Source of the DNA: Betaproteobacteria bacterium UBA5216
GTDB lineage: Bacteria > Pseudomonadota > Gammaproteobacteria > Burkholderiales > SG8-41
Assembly: GCA_002412495.1 (NCBI GenBank)
Contig: DHVE01000117.1
Span: 1 to 64,000 of the forward strand
DNA length: 64,000 bases
Reading direction: 5' to 3'
Position numbers and translations under genes: made by a program. The notes beneath the pieces were generated by a model. That model had not been told where the DNA came from and ran no database searches. It worked only from the letters and a program-made list of their open reading frames with translations. The stretch's first letter is position 1. Each line of letters starts with the position of its first letter. This document shows positions 1 to 8,194 of this stretch, piece after piece.

Positions 1-2033
1 ATGCGATTCATCTTGTTGATGGTTTCGATCATGTGCACCGGAATACGAATGGTGCGCGCCTGATCGGCGATGGAACGCGTGATCGCCTGACGAATCCACC
101 AGGTTGCATAAGTCGAAAACTTGTAGCCACGACGGTATTCGAATTTATCCACCGCCTTCATCAGACCGATGTTGCCTTCTTGGATCAGATCCAGAAATTG
201 CAGGCCGCGATTGGTGTATTTCTTGGCAATTGAAATCACCAGACGCAGGTTGGCCTCGGTCATTTCGCGCTTGGCGCGACGTGCCTTGGCTTCGCCATTG
301 TTCATCTGGCGATTGATTTCCTTGATATCCTTGATCGGCAAGCCCACGCGGGTTTGCAAATCGAGCATTTTCTGCTGCTGCTCAACCACATGCGGCTCAA
401 AACGGGTCAGCACGGCGCTCCACGGATGTCCGCCGTCGATTTCACCCCGCACCCAGCGCAGATTGACTTCCTTGCCCGGAAACTCCTTGATGAAATGGGT
501 GCGTGGCATGTTCGCCTTGTTGACGCACAGATCCAGCACGCTGCGCTCGTAGCGGCGTATTTCCTCCACCAGCCGGCGCACCGAATCACACAACGCCTCG
601 ATCTGCTTGGCCGAAAAACGGATGTTCATCAGCTCATTGGTGATGTCTTCGCGCGCTTCGAGATACGCGGGGCTGCGCGCGCCATTGCGCGCCAGCGCCT
701 TCATCATGCGGCCATAGTGCCCGCGAATAACGCCAAAACGCTTGAGGGATTCTTCCTTGAGGCGCAGCAAGTCGGCGGTTTGCACCGCGGCCTTGGCTTC
801 CTCGTCCTCTTCTTCGTCTTCTTCGGCGTCGCTGGTGATGTCTTCGTCGCCTTCGTCGTCTTCCTCGGGCAGGGGGGCCGCCTGCATCGCCTGTTCCACC
901 GGCGCGTTCGGATCGATCAGGCCGTCAACGATTTCATCGGCGCGAATTTCGTCTTTTTCCACGCGTTCGGCAAGCGCCAGAATTTCCGCGATGGTGGTCG
1001 GGCAGGCCGAGATCGCCTGCACCATGTGTTTCAGACCGTCTTCGATGCGTTTGGCGATTTCAATTTCGCCCTCGCGCGTGAGCAACTCCACCGAGCCCAT
1101 TTCGCGCATGTACATGCGCACCGGATCGGTGGTGCGGCCAAACTCGGAATCCACCGTGGACAGCGCGGCTTCCGCCTCGGCGGCGGCCTCTTCGTCGGCC
1201 ACCGGCGGCGCCGCATCGTTGATCAGCAACGTCTCGGCATCGGGCGCGGTGTCATACACCTGAATGCCCATGTCGTTGATCATGCCGATGATGATTTCGA
1301 GCTGCTCGGCGTCAAGCATTTCATCCGGCAGGTGATCGTTGATCTCGGCGTACGTCAGGTAGCTGCGTTCCTTGCCCAGCATCACCAGATTCTTCAAACG
1401 GATGCGGCGCGCCTCGGCTTCTTCGGGCCGCAATTCCTTGCGCTCAAACTCCTTGACCAGCGCCTTTTCCTTGGCAGTCAATCCGCGGGTCGGCTTTTTG
1501 CGCGCGTCCTTGGCCGACGGCGCCTGCGGCGTGGGAGAAGCCGACGTGAGAGCACCTTCAATCGCCTTGGCCTTAACCTTGGCCTTGGACTGCGCCATCT
1601 GCTCCGCGACGGCCTTGAGATTCGCCAGCCGTTGTTCCTTGGCCGTCAGCGGCTTGGTTTTACCGACGCGCGCCGCTTCAGCGGCCTTGGCAACTTTTGA
1701 GACCTTGGGTGTCTTGACTAACGCGGCCTTCGTTTCCTTGGCAACCTTGGTTACCTTGGCGGCCTTCGCCACGACCGCAGGCATTTTTGTTTTCTGCGGC
1801 GCCTTGGCTTTGACCACCACCTTTTTCTGCGGCTTGACCGGCGCGCGTGACGCCTTCGGCTTGGCGGATTTCGTTTTCGCGGCAGCGCTGCTCACGGACT
1901 TGGGCCGCGACACGGTTTTGGCCTTGGCCGACTTATGCGCGACCGGGCGCTTGACCGCCGCAGACGAGCTTTTCGCGAGGGACTTGCTTGCGTGGGTGGC
2001 GTGCTGCTTGGACGCTTTCTTCGGCTTGGCCAT
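1..2033 (-). CDS. rpoD: RNA polymerase primary sigma factor RpoD (sigma-70), 3' end beyond window
   Basis: Primary sigma factor that directs core RNA polymerase to housekeeping promoters. The reading frame starts with ATG at 2031-2033 (MAKPKKASK...) and runs off the left edge after 677 codons. Residues about 1-180 are a Lys/Ala/Thr-rich basic tail. Region 1.1 follows (about 193-257, with YLTYAEINDHLPDEM), then region 1.2 (about 300-332, DPVRMYMREMG), a very acidic Glu/Asp stretch (about 384-414), and region 2 (about 593-677, with NLRLVISIAKKY, LIQEGNIGLMKAVDKF and FSTYATWWIRQAI). Regions 3 and 4 lie outside the window. It is the last gene of the leftward rpsU operon. The identification is secure; only the exact start could be debated. 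Confidence 0.97.
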   Translation of the reverse strand, partial: MAKPKKASKQHATHASKSLAKSSSAAVKRPVAHKSAKAKTVSRPKSVSSAAAKTKSAKPKASRAPVKPQKKVVVKAKAPQKTKMPAVVAKAAKVTKVAKETKAALVKTPKVSKVAKAAEAARVGKTKPLTAKEQRLANLKAVAEQMAQSKAKVKAKAIEGALTSASPTPQAPSAKDARKKPTRGLTAKEKALVKEFERKELRPEEAEARRIRLKNLVMLGKERSYLTYAEINDHLPDEMLDAEQLEIIIGMINDMGIQVYDTAPDAETLLINDAAPPVADEEAAAEAEAALSTVDSEFGRTTDPVRMYMREMGSVELLTREGEIEIAKRIEDGLKHMVQAISACPTTIAEILALAERVEKDEIRADEIVDGLIDPNAPVEQAMQAAPLPEEDDEGDEDITSDAEEDEEEDEEAKAAVQTADLLRLKEESLKRFGVIRGHYGRMMKALARNGARSPAYLEAREDITNELMNIRFSAKQIEALCDSVRRLVEEIRRYERSVLDLCVNKANMPRTHFIKEFPGKEVNLRWVRGEIDGGHPWSAVLTRFEPHVVEQQQKMLDLQTRVGLPIKDIKEINRQMNNGEAKARRAKREMTEANLRLVISIAKKYTNRGLQFLDLIQEGNIGLMKAVDKFEYRRGYKFSTYATWWIRQAITRSIADQARTIRIPVHMIETINKMNR

Positions 2034-2140
2034 GAATTGAATTCCGCGTAATAAGGGAAATAAGGGCGATAACGTTACGAAACGACGCTACGAATCGTTG
2101 CGCGCCAGCGACACGTTCGCGGGCGCGAAGAAAACCATTG

Positions 2141-2169
2141 ATTATACCTTAAAGTGAGTCAGTACTCAC
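2141..2169 (-). promoter_or_regulatory. Possible internal promoter for rpoD and overlapping small palindrome
   Basis: On the minus strand a perfect TATAAT lies at 2141-2146, about 108 bases before the rpoD start and just after the dnaG stop. The hexamer 17 bases upstream (2164-2169, GTGAGT) is a poor -35. That hexamer is one arm of a hairpin, GTGAGT-ACTG-ACTCAC, at 2154-2169, so the site could also be an operator. Separate promoters for rpoD inside the macromolecular-synthesis operon are known in E. coli; assigning one here is inference. Confidence 0.4.
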
Positions 2170-3932
2170 CTCGTTGAATTGACTGTAACTGGTTGTTGTA
2201 AAAGAAGAAATTGCGACTGCTCCTCGGGCGTCCAAGGCTGCTGCCGAGACTTCGCCAACAGGGCGTTCGTGCGCGCCTTGCGGATGCGCTCGACCAACTG
2301 CCGCCAGGCCCCGGCAAATTCGGCCTCGAGTTCTTCGCCGCTAAAGCCCTGTTCCTGGCGCCATAGCACGCCCACCTCGACCGCGGAAAACAAATCACTG
2401 TGTTCGGTATCTCTGAAATATTCTCCGATGTTCAAGGGTTTGCCGTCGGCAGCCAGTAGTTCCAGCAATCGATTCAGGGCGGCAAGTTCGTGTTGATCGA
2501 TGCCCGCCAATCCGATGCCGGGCGCGAGCAACGCGCGATCCGCCAGCCGCGCCAGCGCGCCGTCCAGCACCAGTAGTTCAATTACCGTTTGCGTGATGGA
2601 TCGCTGTGCCGGCGCCGTTCGCCGCGCGGGTGCTGCTTTTGGTGCTGTTTTGATCTGAAACTCGCCATCGAGTTCCTGCTGTGTGATGCCGGTGATTTCC
2701 GCCAGCTGCTTGCGCATCATCAACGACAACATTGGTGCAGTGATTTGCTTGATCAGCGGCTTGGCTTCCTGCAACAGTTTTGCGCGGCCTTCGTGGGTGT
2801 TGCGATCCCCGTGAGACGATAATTCATTCAGCAAAAATTGCGACAGCGGAATCGCCGAATCCAGCAACTTCTCAAATTGCTCCTTGCCGTGCTGCCGCAC
2901 GTACGAATCCGGGTCTTCGCCCTGCGGCAAAAACAGAAAGCGCACTTCCTTGCCGTCCGCCAGTTGGGCCAGACTGTTTTCCAGCGCGCGCCACGCGGCG
3001 CGGCGGCCCGCGTTATCGCCATCAAAGCAAAACACAATTTCATCGGTCTGGCGCAACAACTTTTGCACATGCGTCGGCGTGGTCGCCGTGCCCAGCGTTG
3101 CCACCGCGTATTCGACGCCATGTTGTGCCAGCGCCACCACATCCATGTAGCCTTCGACCACGATCACGCGGCCCGCATCGCGGATCGCGCGCCGCGCCTG
3201 GTACAGCCCATACAACTCGCGGCCCTTTTCGAACAGCGGCGTCTCCGGTGAATTCAGGTACTTGGGTTCACCCGAATCGAGCACGCGCCCGCCGAAGCCG
3301 ATGACATTGCCCTTGACATCGACAATCGGAAACATGATGCGATCGCGAAAAATATCGTAGCGGCGGCCTTCGTCGTTTTGCTTGACCAGCCCCAGCGTGG
3401 TGAGGGCGCTGGATTGATAATTCGGAAACGCGCGCTCCAGATTCTGCCAGCCCTCGGGCGCGTAACCCACGCCGAATTTCTTGGCGATATCGCCCGACAA
3501 GCCGCGCTTTTTCAGATACGCAATCGCCTGCGGTGCATCTTTCAGCGCATTGCGGAAAAACTGCGCGGCGGTAAGCATGAGTTCATTCAGGTCTTCACCG
3601 TTCTCGCCTTCGGTGCGCGCGCGCCGTGGTTGATCGCCACGTTCCTCCGGCACGGTCATGCCCACGCTCTGCGCGAGATCCTTGATCGCCTCGACAAAGC
3701 CGAGTCCCGAATATTCCATCAGAAACCCAACCGCCGTGCCATGCGCGCCGCAGCCGAAGCAGTGATAAAACTGCTTGGTCTGACTGACGGTAAACGAGGG
3801 CGATTTTTCGGAATGAAACGGGCAGCAAGCGGCGTAATTCGCGCCCGCCTTTTTCAGCTTAACGTGGCGGTCGATCACGTCGACGATATCGACGCGATGC
3901 AATAAGTCCTGAATGAACGACTGGGGAATCAT
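2166..3932 (-). CDS. dnaG: DNA primase DnaG
   Basis: Makes RNA primers for lagging-strand and initiation synthesis with the DnaB helicase. The protein has 588 residues, close to the usual 580-600. The N-terminal CHC2 zinc finger is visible (ligands C37, H40, C58, C61, in CPFH and CFGCG). The TOPRIM catalytic core has VEGYMDVVALAQ and the DxD motif in FDGDNAGRRA. A C-terminal helicase-binding region follows, after a short linker of Ala/Pro/Arg. It lies downstream of the yqeY-like gene and upstream of rpoD, all leftward. The ATG at 3932 fits the family N-terminus (MIPQSFIQDLLHRVDIVDVI). Confidence 0.97.
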   Translation of the reverse strand: MIPQSFIQDLLHRVDIVDVIDRHVKLKKAGANYAACCPFHSEKSPSFTVSQTKQFYHCFGCGAHGTAVGFLMEYSGLGFVEAIKDLAQSVGMTVPEERGDQPRRARTEGENGEDLNELMLTAAQFFRNALKDAPQAIAYLKKRGLSGDIAKKFGVGYAPEGWQNLERAFPNYQSSALTTLGLVKQNDEGRRYDIFRDRIMFPIVDVKGNVIGFGGRVLDSGEPKYLNSPETPLFEKGRELYGLYQARRAIRDAGRVIVVEGYMDVVALAQHGVEYAVATLGTATTPTHVQKLLRQTDEIVFCFDGDNAGRRAAWRALENSLAQLADGKEVRFLFLPQGEDPDSYVRQHGKEQFEKLLDSAIPLSQFLLNELSSHGDRNTHEGRAKLLQEAKPLIKQITAPMLSLMMRKQLAEITGITQQELDGEFQIKTAPKAAPARRTAPAQRSITQTVIELLVLDGALARLADRALLAPGIGLAGIDQHELAALNRLLELLAADGKPLNIGEYFRDTEHSDLFSAVEVGVLWRQEQGFSGEELEAEFAGAWRQLVERIRKARTNALLAKSRQQPWTPEEQSQFLLLQQPVTVNSTR

Positions 3933-3984
3933 GGTGAGTGGTGAGTATAACTACTCGTCAGCCCGCTCAAGGATGAATCCAGCG

Positions 3985-4001
3985 CACCTGCGGCGCAGGT
4001 G
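3985..4001 (-). other. Perfect 7-bp inverted repeat between yqeY-like gene and dnaG
   Basis: CACCTGC, a GGC loop and GCAGGTG form a perfect stem. It is read into RNA between yqeY and dnaG, 53 bases upstream of the dnaG start. No T-run follows, so it does not look like a terminator. It may be an RNA-processing or stability hairpin; this is inference. Confidence 0.4.
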
Positions 4002-4013
4002 GCGAATCAATTA

Positions 4014-4040
4014 AATATCTTTTAAAAACAAATACTTAAA
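4014..4040 (+). repeat. AT-rich intergenic motif, copy 1
   Basis: Core AAAAACAA at 4024-4031 on the plus strand, followed by ATACTTAA. It lies just beyond the yqeY stop and 92 bases before dnaG. It is one of eight matching intergenic sites in the window. Confidence 0.5.
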
Positions 4041-4042
4041 AA

Positions 4043-4495
4043 TCATCCCGCCAGCTTCGCTTTGACCAATCCGGATACTTTGGACATATCGGCGCGACCT
4101 GCCAGCTTGGGTTTCAACACCGCCATCACCTTGCCCATGTCCGCCGGGCTCTTGGCGCCGCTTTCGGCTATCGATACCGCCACGGCCTCGGCGATTTCCG
4201 CTTCCGACAGCGCCTGCGGCATGTAGGCTTGCAGCACGCTCAATTCAAATTTTTCGGTATCGGCCAGATCCTGCCGGCCGCCTTTTTCAAACTGTGCAAT
4301 GGAGTCACGCCGCTGCTTGATCATTTTGTCGATGATCGCCACCACGTCCGCGTCCGCCAGCGTCACGCGTTCATCCACTTCTTTTTGCTTCAGCGCGGCG
4401 GTCAGCAAACGCAGCGCGTCGCGCTTGCGGGTATCGCCCGCGCGCATCGCATCCTTGAGTTCGTTACTGATTTGGTCTCTGAGCGACAGCGCCAT
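4043..4495 (-). CDS. GatB/YqeY-domain protein (YqeY-like)
   Basis: A 150-residue protein of the YqeY family, whose fold resembles the tRNA-binding tail of GatB. Its biochemical role is not settled. The N-terminal helical part has LRDQISNELKDAMRAGD and the C-terminal part has MGKVMAVLKPKLAGRADMSKV, both typical. I chose ATG 4495 because AGGGAG sits about 8 bases upstream; a longer frame up to 4558 would run through the terminator hairpin. It sits between rpsU and dnaG, a common arrangement in proteobacteria outside the enterics, and probably shares their transcript. Confidence 0.93.
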   Translation of the reverse strand: MALSLRDQISNELKDAMRAGDTRKRDALRLLTAALKQKEVDERVTLADADVVAIIDKMIKQRRDSIAQFEKGGRQDLADTEKFELSVLQAYMPQALSEAEIAEAVAVSIAESGAKSPADMGKVMAVLKPKLAGRADMSKVSGLVKAKLAG

Positions 4496-4530
4496 ATCTG
4501 ACTCCCTGGAATCGACTCCTCTAAAAACGC

Positions 4531-4560
4531 AAAAAGGGCGAAGGCTTCTTACCTTCACCC
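4531..4560 (-). terminator. Terminator/attenuator between rpsU and yqeY
   Basis: Read leftward, a 9-bp stem (arms 4552-4560 and 4536-4544, one G-U pair) with a 7-base loop is followed by UUUUU (4531-4535). This is a good intrinsic terminator. E. coli has a partial terminator at the equivalent place after rpsU, which lowers dnaG and rpoD expression relative to S21. The same role is likely here. Confidence 0.8.
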
Positions 4561-4664
4561 CTTACATACGTCCAACCGTGACGCCCACCCGCGCATCTGC
4601 ACCCTACTGCTCAATCGCCTTCAAGCCACGCGGCGCACGAAGGGTCACGCAACGGCGTGGCGAA

Positions 4665-4877
4665 TCAATACATCTTCGGCGGCAACGTTTGCGAACGCAG
4701 ACGCTTGTGCGTGCGCTTGACCGCGGCAGCCAGCTTGCGCTTGCGCTCGGCGGTGGGCTTTTCGTAGAACTCGCGCGCGCGCAAATCGGTCAACAGGCCG
4801 GTTTTTTCAACCGTGCGCTTGAAGCGTCGCAGGGCGACTTCAAAGGGTTCGTTTTCTTTGATGCGAACAGTAGTCAT
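4665..4877 (-). CDS. rpsU: 30S ribosomal protein S21
   Basis: Small basic ribosomal protein of 70 residues, exactly the family size. It has the conserved start (MTTVRIKENEPFEVALRRFKR), the REFYEKPT segment, and a Lys/Arg-rich tail ending in LPPKMY. It is the first gene of the leftward operon, with the promoter about 120 bases upstream and a terminator after it. S21 helps 30S subunits engage mRNA leaders. Confidence 0.97.
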   Translation of the reverse strand: MTTVRIKENEPFEVALRRFKRTVEKTGLLTDLRAREFYEKPTAERKRKLAAAVKRTHKRLRSQTLPPKMY

Positions 4878-4992
4878 CAGCGTACCTAAATCCCTTCAGT
4901 GTTAATCTTGGGGTTTGTCTTGGGGGCAACCGCGCCTTGCGGGACGGCGTTAATCAACCACGAGCCGACCCGCACCAGACGGAAAGTCTCGT

Positions 4993-5021
4993 ATTATAAC
5001 AAGCAACGGGCTTTTTTTGAA
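4993..5021 (-). promoter_or_regulatory. Sigma70-type promoter for the rpsU-dnaG-rpoD operon
   Basis: On the minus strand TTCAAA (5016-5021) and a perfect TATAAT (4993-4998) are separated by 17 bases, just upstream of rpsU and within the divergent rpsU/tsaD spacer. The -10 is consensus and the -35 matches four of six positions. Confidence 0.65.
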
Positions 5022-5076
5022 GTACCCTGAAACACCGCCCGTCTAGCCCCACCCACCGACCACGAAAGCCAAGTCA

Positions 5077-6150
5077 TTGTTAATATTGGGAATTGAGACC
5101 TCCTGCGATGATACCGGAGTCGCGCTGTACGACGACGTCATGGGTCTGTTGGGTCACAAACTGCACAGTCAGGTCGCCATGCATGCCGATTACGGCGGCG
5201 TGGTGCCGGAACTCGCCTCGCGCGACCACATCCGCCGCGTGCTGCCCCTGACGCGTGAGTTGCTGGCCGGCGCCGGCAAGGCGCTCACCGATCTAAATGC
5301 CATTGCCTACACCCAGGGGCCGGGACTAGCCGGCGCGTTGTTAGTGGGCGCCAGCATCGCGCAAGGGTTAGCCTACTCGCTCCAAATTCCGGCCATCGGG
5401 ATACACCATCTTGAAGGGCACTTGCTGTCGCCCCTGTTGGCCGACCCGGCACCCAGCTTTCCGTTTGTCGCGTTGCTGGTGTCGGGTGGCCATACCCAGT
5501 TAATGCAGGTGACAGGCGTCGGCGCCTACACCCTGCTCGGCGAAACCGTGGATGATGCAGCTGGCGAGGCATTCGACAAGACCGCGCAGTTACTTGGCCT
5601 TGGCTACCCCGGCGGACCGAACATTGCGGCGCTGGCCGAACAGGGCAGGCCCTGGCATTACAAATTGCCCCGGCCGATGCTCAACAGCGGCAACTTTAAC
5701 TTCAGTTTCAGCGGCCTGAAAACTGCCGTCCTCACGGCCATTCGCGGCCAAACCCTGACGCAACAGGACAAAGCCGATCTCGCGGCGGAATTCCAGGCCG
5801 CCGCCGTCGATGTGCTGGTGGCGAAATCCTTGGCGGCGCTCGACAAAACCGAGCTGACACAACTGGTCGTGGCCGGCGGCGTCGGGGCCAATCGATTGTT
5901 GCGCGAGCGGCTCACCCGGCAAGCCGCGCAACGAGGTTGCCGCGTGTTTTATCCGCCACTGGAGTTGTGTACTGACAACGGCGCGATGATTGCCCTGGCT
6001 GGGGCGCTGCGGTTAGCGCCCCGGCTTCGTGATGATTCGGGGGCGATCCGGTTAGCGTCTCATATTGCTGATGATGCGCGCGGTAACGCCACGTCGCACG
6101 CCTTCACCGTGCGCCCGCGCTGGGATCTTGAAGAGCTGCGCCCCGCCTAA
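5077..6150 (+). CDS. tsaD: tRNA N6-threonylcarbamoyltransferase TsaD
   Basis: Transfers the threonylcarbamoyl group to A37 of ANN-decoding tRNAs, with TsaB and TsaE. The 357-residue length is slightly above the usual 340. The protein starts LILGIETSCDDTGVALYD, like the family N-terminus, so TTG at 5077 is the start. The metal-binding His pair is H111 and H115 in IGIHHLEGHLLSP. The ASKHA-fold signatures LVSGGHTQL and VVAGGVGANRLLR are present. It diverges from rpsU, the classic arrangement, and its 3' end overlaps the convergent plsY stop by four bases. Confidence 0.96.
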   Translation: MLILGIETSCDDTGVALYDDVMGLLGHKLHSQVAMHADYGGVVPELASRDHIRRVLPLTRELLAGAGKALTDLNAIAYTQGPGLAGALLVGASIAQGLAYSLQIPAIGIHHLEGHLLSPLLADPAPSFPFVALLVSGGHTQLMQVTGVGAYTLLGETVDDAAGEAFDKTAQLLGLGYPGGPNIAALAEQGRPWHYKLPRPMLNSGNFNFSFSGLKTAVLTAIRGQTLTQQDKADLAAEFQAAAVDVLVAKSLAALDKTELTQLVVAGGVGANRLLRERLTRQAAQRGCRVFYPPLELCTDNGAMIALAGALRLAPRLRDDSGAIRLASHIADDARGNATSHAFTVRPRWDLEELRPA

Positions 6151-6755
6151 ACCTTGGCTTTCTGTCCGAGCTTGCTCTCGGTGCCATTAAGAATTTTCCG
6201 GATGTTCGCGTGATGCCGGTAAATCAGCAACACCGCCACCACCGCGACGCTTGCGAAAAAGGGATGCGCGAAACCATAAAACATCCATGTCGCAAAGGGC
6301 GCAAACGCGGCTGCGGTGATGGACGCCAGCGACGATATGCGAAAAAACACCACCATGATGATCCACGTGCCCGCGGCACCCAAGGCGATATACAGGTGGT
6401 ATCCCAACAACACGCCCAGCGCTGTTGCGACGCCCTTGCCACCCTGAAAACGGTGAAACACCGGCACCATATGTCCGATCACCGACAGCGCGCCCGCCAA
6501 CGCCATAGTCAACTCGGCTTCGCCTGGCGTTGCATAACGCGCGGCCAGCCACACCGCCACCCAGCCCTTGAGCGCATCACCAAGCAAAGTGATAACCGCC
6601 GCCGACTTGCGCCCGGAACGCAGCACATTGGTGGCGCCGGGATTTCCCGAACCATACGTGCGCGGATCGGGCAAGCCAAACGCGCGGCTCACGATCACCG
6701 CAAACGATATCGAGCCGATGAGATAGGCCGCCACCGCCAGAAGCGCTGTGTTCAT
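6147..6755 (-). CDS. plsY: Glycerol-3-phosphate acyltransferase PlsY
   Basis: Integral inner-membrane enzyme that acylates glycerol-3-phosphate from acyl-phosphate, the first step of phospholipid synthesis. It has 202 residues and about five hydrophobic segments. The family motif GSGNPGATNVLR is at about residues 36-47 and FQGGKGVAT follows. I chose ATG 6755 because AGGAG lies 9 bases upstream; an in-frame start at 6779 would add eight poorly conserved residues. The gene is convergent with tsaD and diverges from folB. Confidence 0.95.
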   Translation of the reverse strand: MNTALLAVAAYLIGSISFAVIVSRAFGLPDPRTYGSGNPGATNVLRSGRKSAAVITLLGDALKGWVAVWLAARYATPGEAELTMALAGALSVIGHMVPVFHRFQGGKGVATALGVLLGYHLYIALGAAGTWIIMVVFFRISSLASITAAAFAPFATWMFYGFAHPFFASVAVVAVLLIYRHHANIRKILNGTESKLGQKAKV

Positions 6756-6840
6756 GTTACCGTGCTCCTGTAATATCAAATAGAATCACGGTCGATTTTA
6801 GCCGATTTATTCGCATCTATTCGAACTGGCACAAGCCCGC

Positions 6841-7221
6841 ATGGACATCATCTTCATCAGCGAATTGCGCTTAAGCGTCAAGCTCGGCATCTATGCGTGG
6901 GAAAAAATCGCGCCGCAAAACGCGCAATTCGATCTGGAAATCGGCTTGCCGGGCCAGCCTGGCGCGCAACACGGGCGCGCGGCGCAGACCAATTCGATAG
7001 ACGACACCATCGATTATGCCAAGGTGGTGGCGCGCATCGAAATGCTCACGCGCGACACGCACTTTCCGCTGGTGGAAAAACTCGCCGAGGATATCGCGCA
7101 AATCATCATTGGCGAATTCAAGGCGCCGTGGGTCAAGGTCAGCGTGGCCAAGCTTGCGGCACTTAAGAACGTGAAACGGCTGGGCGTCACTATTGAGAGG
7201 GGCTTGAGGCTTGAGGCTTGA
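6841..7221 (+). CDS. folB: Dihydroneopterin aldolase FolB
   Basis: Folate-pathway enzyme that cleaves 7,8-dihydroneopterin to 6-hydroxymethyl-dihydropterin and glycolaldehyde. The 126-residue protein begins MDIIFISELRLSVKLGIYAWE, with the family's conserved G-x-x-x-W-E, and has TIDYAKVV and FPLVEKLAEDIA; Glu and Lys at the usual active-site places are visible. Its last codons and stop lie inside a 7-base tandem repeat (7201-7224), so the C-terminus may have been altered by the repeat. It diverges from plsY. Confidence 0.93.
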   Translation: MDIIFISELRLSVKLGIYAWEKIAPQNAQFDLEIGLPGQPGAQHGRAAQTNSIDDTIDYAKVVARIEMLTRDTHFPLVEKLAEDIAQIIIGEFKAPWVKVSVAKLAALKNVKRLGVTIERGLRLEA

Positions 7222-7300
7222 GGCGAAGTCCGCCGCATGCCCCGATTTCGCCTTACGCCTTAAACCTTACCTCTTGCTTCGTACGCCTCACACTTCCCCC
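7198..7300. repeat. Heptad repeat tract between convergent folB and xerD
   Basis: GGCTTGA is repeated three times in tandem at 7201-7221 and includes the folB stop. Degenerate units of the opposite sense (CGCCTTA, CGCCTTA, AACCTTA, later CGCCTCA) occupy about 7249-7290. The two halves are inverted relative to each other, so the RNA could fold and may end both convergent transcripts. Confidence 0.6.
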
Positions 7301-8194
7301 TCATCCTCGCGGATGATGCCTGGCATGCAACTGTTTTAGCCGCTCGCGCGCCACGTGTGTATAAATCTGCGTGGTTGAAATATCCGAATGTCCCAGCAGC
7401 AGTTGCACCACGCGCAAATCGGCGCCGTGGTTCAACAGGTGCGTGGCAAAGGCATGGCGCAAAACGTGCGGCGAGATGGTTGCGTGCAAACCGGCCTGCG
7501 ATGCGTAGCGCTTGATGATGTGCCAGAACGCCTGCCGCGTCATTGCCGCGCCACGCGACGTCACGAAAAGATCGTCACTACCCTTGCCCGCGAGCAGCGC
7601 CGGGCGACCCGCCGCGACATAACGTTTCACCCACGCCAGCGATTCTTCCCCCAGCGGCACCAGCCGTTCCTTGGAGCCTTTGCCCAGCACGCGCACCACG
7701 CCCATGTCCTGACTGACCTGCGGCAACTTCAGGGTCACCAGTTCCGACACGCGCAAGCCACTGGCGTAGAGTATTTCCAGCATCGCCTTGTCACGCTCGC
7801 CGCGCGGCGTTTCCACGTCGGGGGCCACAAGCAGACTTTCGACATCTTTTTCCGTCAGGCTTTTCGGCAGCGAACGCGGCAACTTGGGCGTATCGATATT
7901 GAGCGTCGGGTCGATAGCGATGCGATTCTGCCGTTGCAGCCAGCGAAACAGGCGTTTGAGGCTCGACAACAGGCGCGCCGCGCTGGATGCGCGGATTTTT
8001 TTCCGGAACTGGTGCGCCAGGTAGGCCTGCAGGTCGCCATGATCCGCTGTCGGCAAATTCTTGCCGCGCTGTTTTTCCAGCCACGACACGAACTGCGCCA
8101 GATCACGCCGATACGCATCGAGCGTATTGCGCGCGAGGCCGTCCTCCAGCCACAGCGCGTCGCAGAATTCGTCAATCAGCAGTGAGTCTGACAC
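7301..8194 (-). CDS. xerD: Tyrosine recombinase XerD
   Basis: Site-specific recombinase that with XerC resolves chromosome dimers at dif. It has 297 residues, the normal size. The N-terminal SAM-like DNA-binding half (about 1-105) is followed by the catalytic half with R148, K172, H243, R246, H269 and nucleophile Y278, seen in ASGLRVSEL, GKGSKERLVPLG, HVLRHAFATHLL and GHSDISTTQIYTHV. Positions match E. coli XerD within one residue. Its start overlaps the end of the upstream ogt-like gene by 23 bases, implying coupled translation. Confidence 0.95.
   Translation of the reverse strand: MSDSLLIDEFCDALWLEDGLARNTLDAYRRDLAQFVSWLEKQRGKNLPTADHGDLQAYLAHQFRKKIRASSAARLLSSLKRLFRWLQRQNRIAIDPTLNIDTPKLPRSLPKSLTEKDVESLLVAPDVETPRGERDKAMLEILYASGLRVSELVTLKLPQVSQDMGVVRVLGKGSKERLVPLGEESLAWVKRYVAAGRPALLAGKGSDDLFVTSRGAAMTRQAFWHIIKRYASQAGLHATISPHVLRHAFATHLLNHGADLRVVQLLLGHSDISTTQIYTHVARERLKQLHARHHPRG

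Noticed and set aside
354..1700. Long plus-strand open frame opposite rpoD
   Set aside because: It is a shadow of the strongly conserved rpoD gene; its translation is low-complexity and matches no family.
4878..5076. Possible tRNA or small RNA in the rpsU/tsaD spacer
   Set aside because: No cloverleaf or conserved arm sequence is present; the spacer is explained by promoters.
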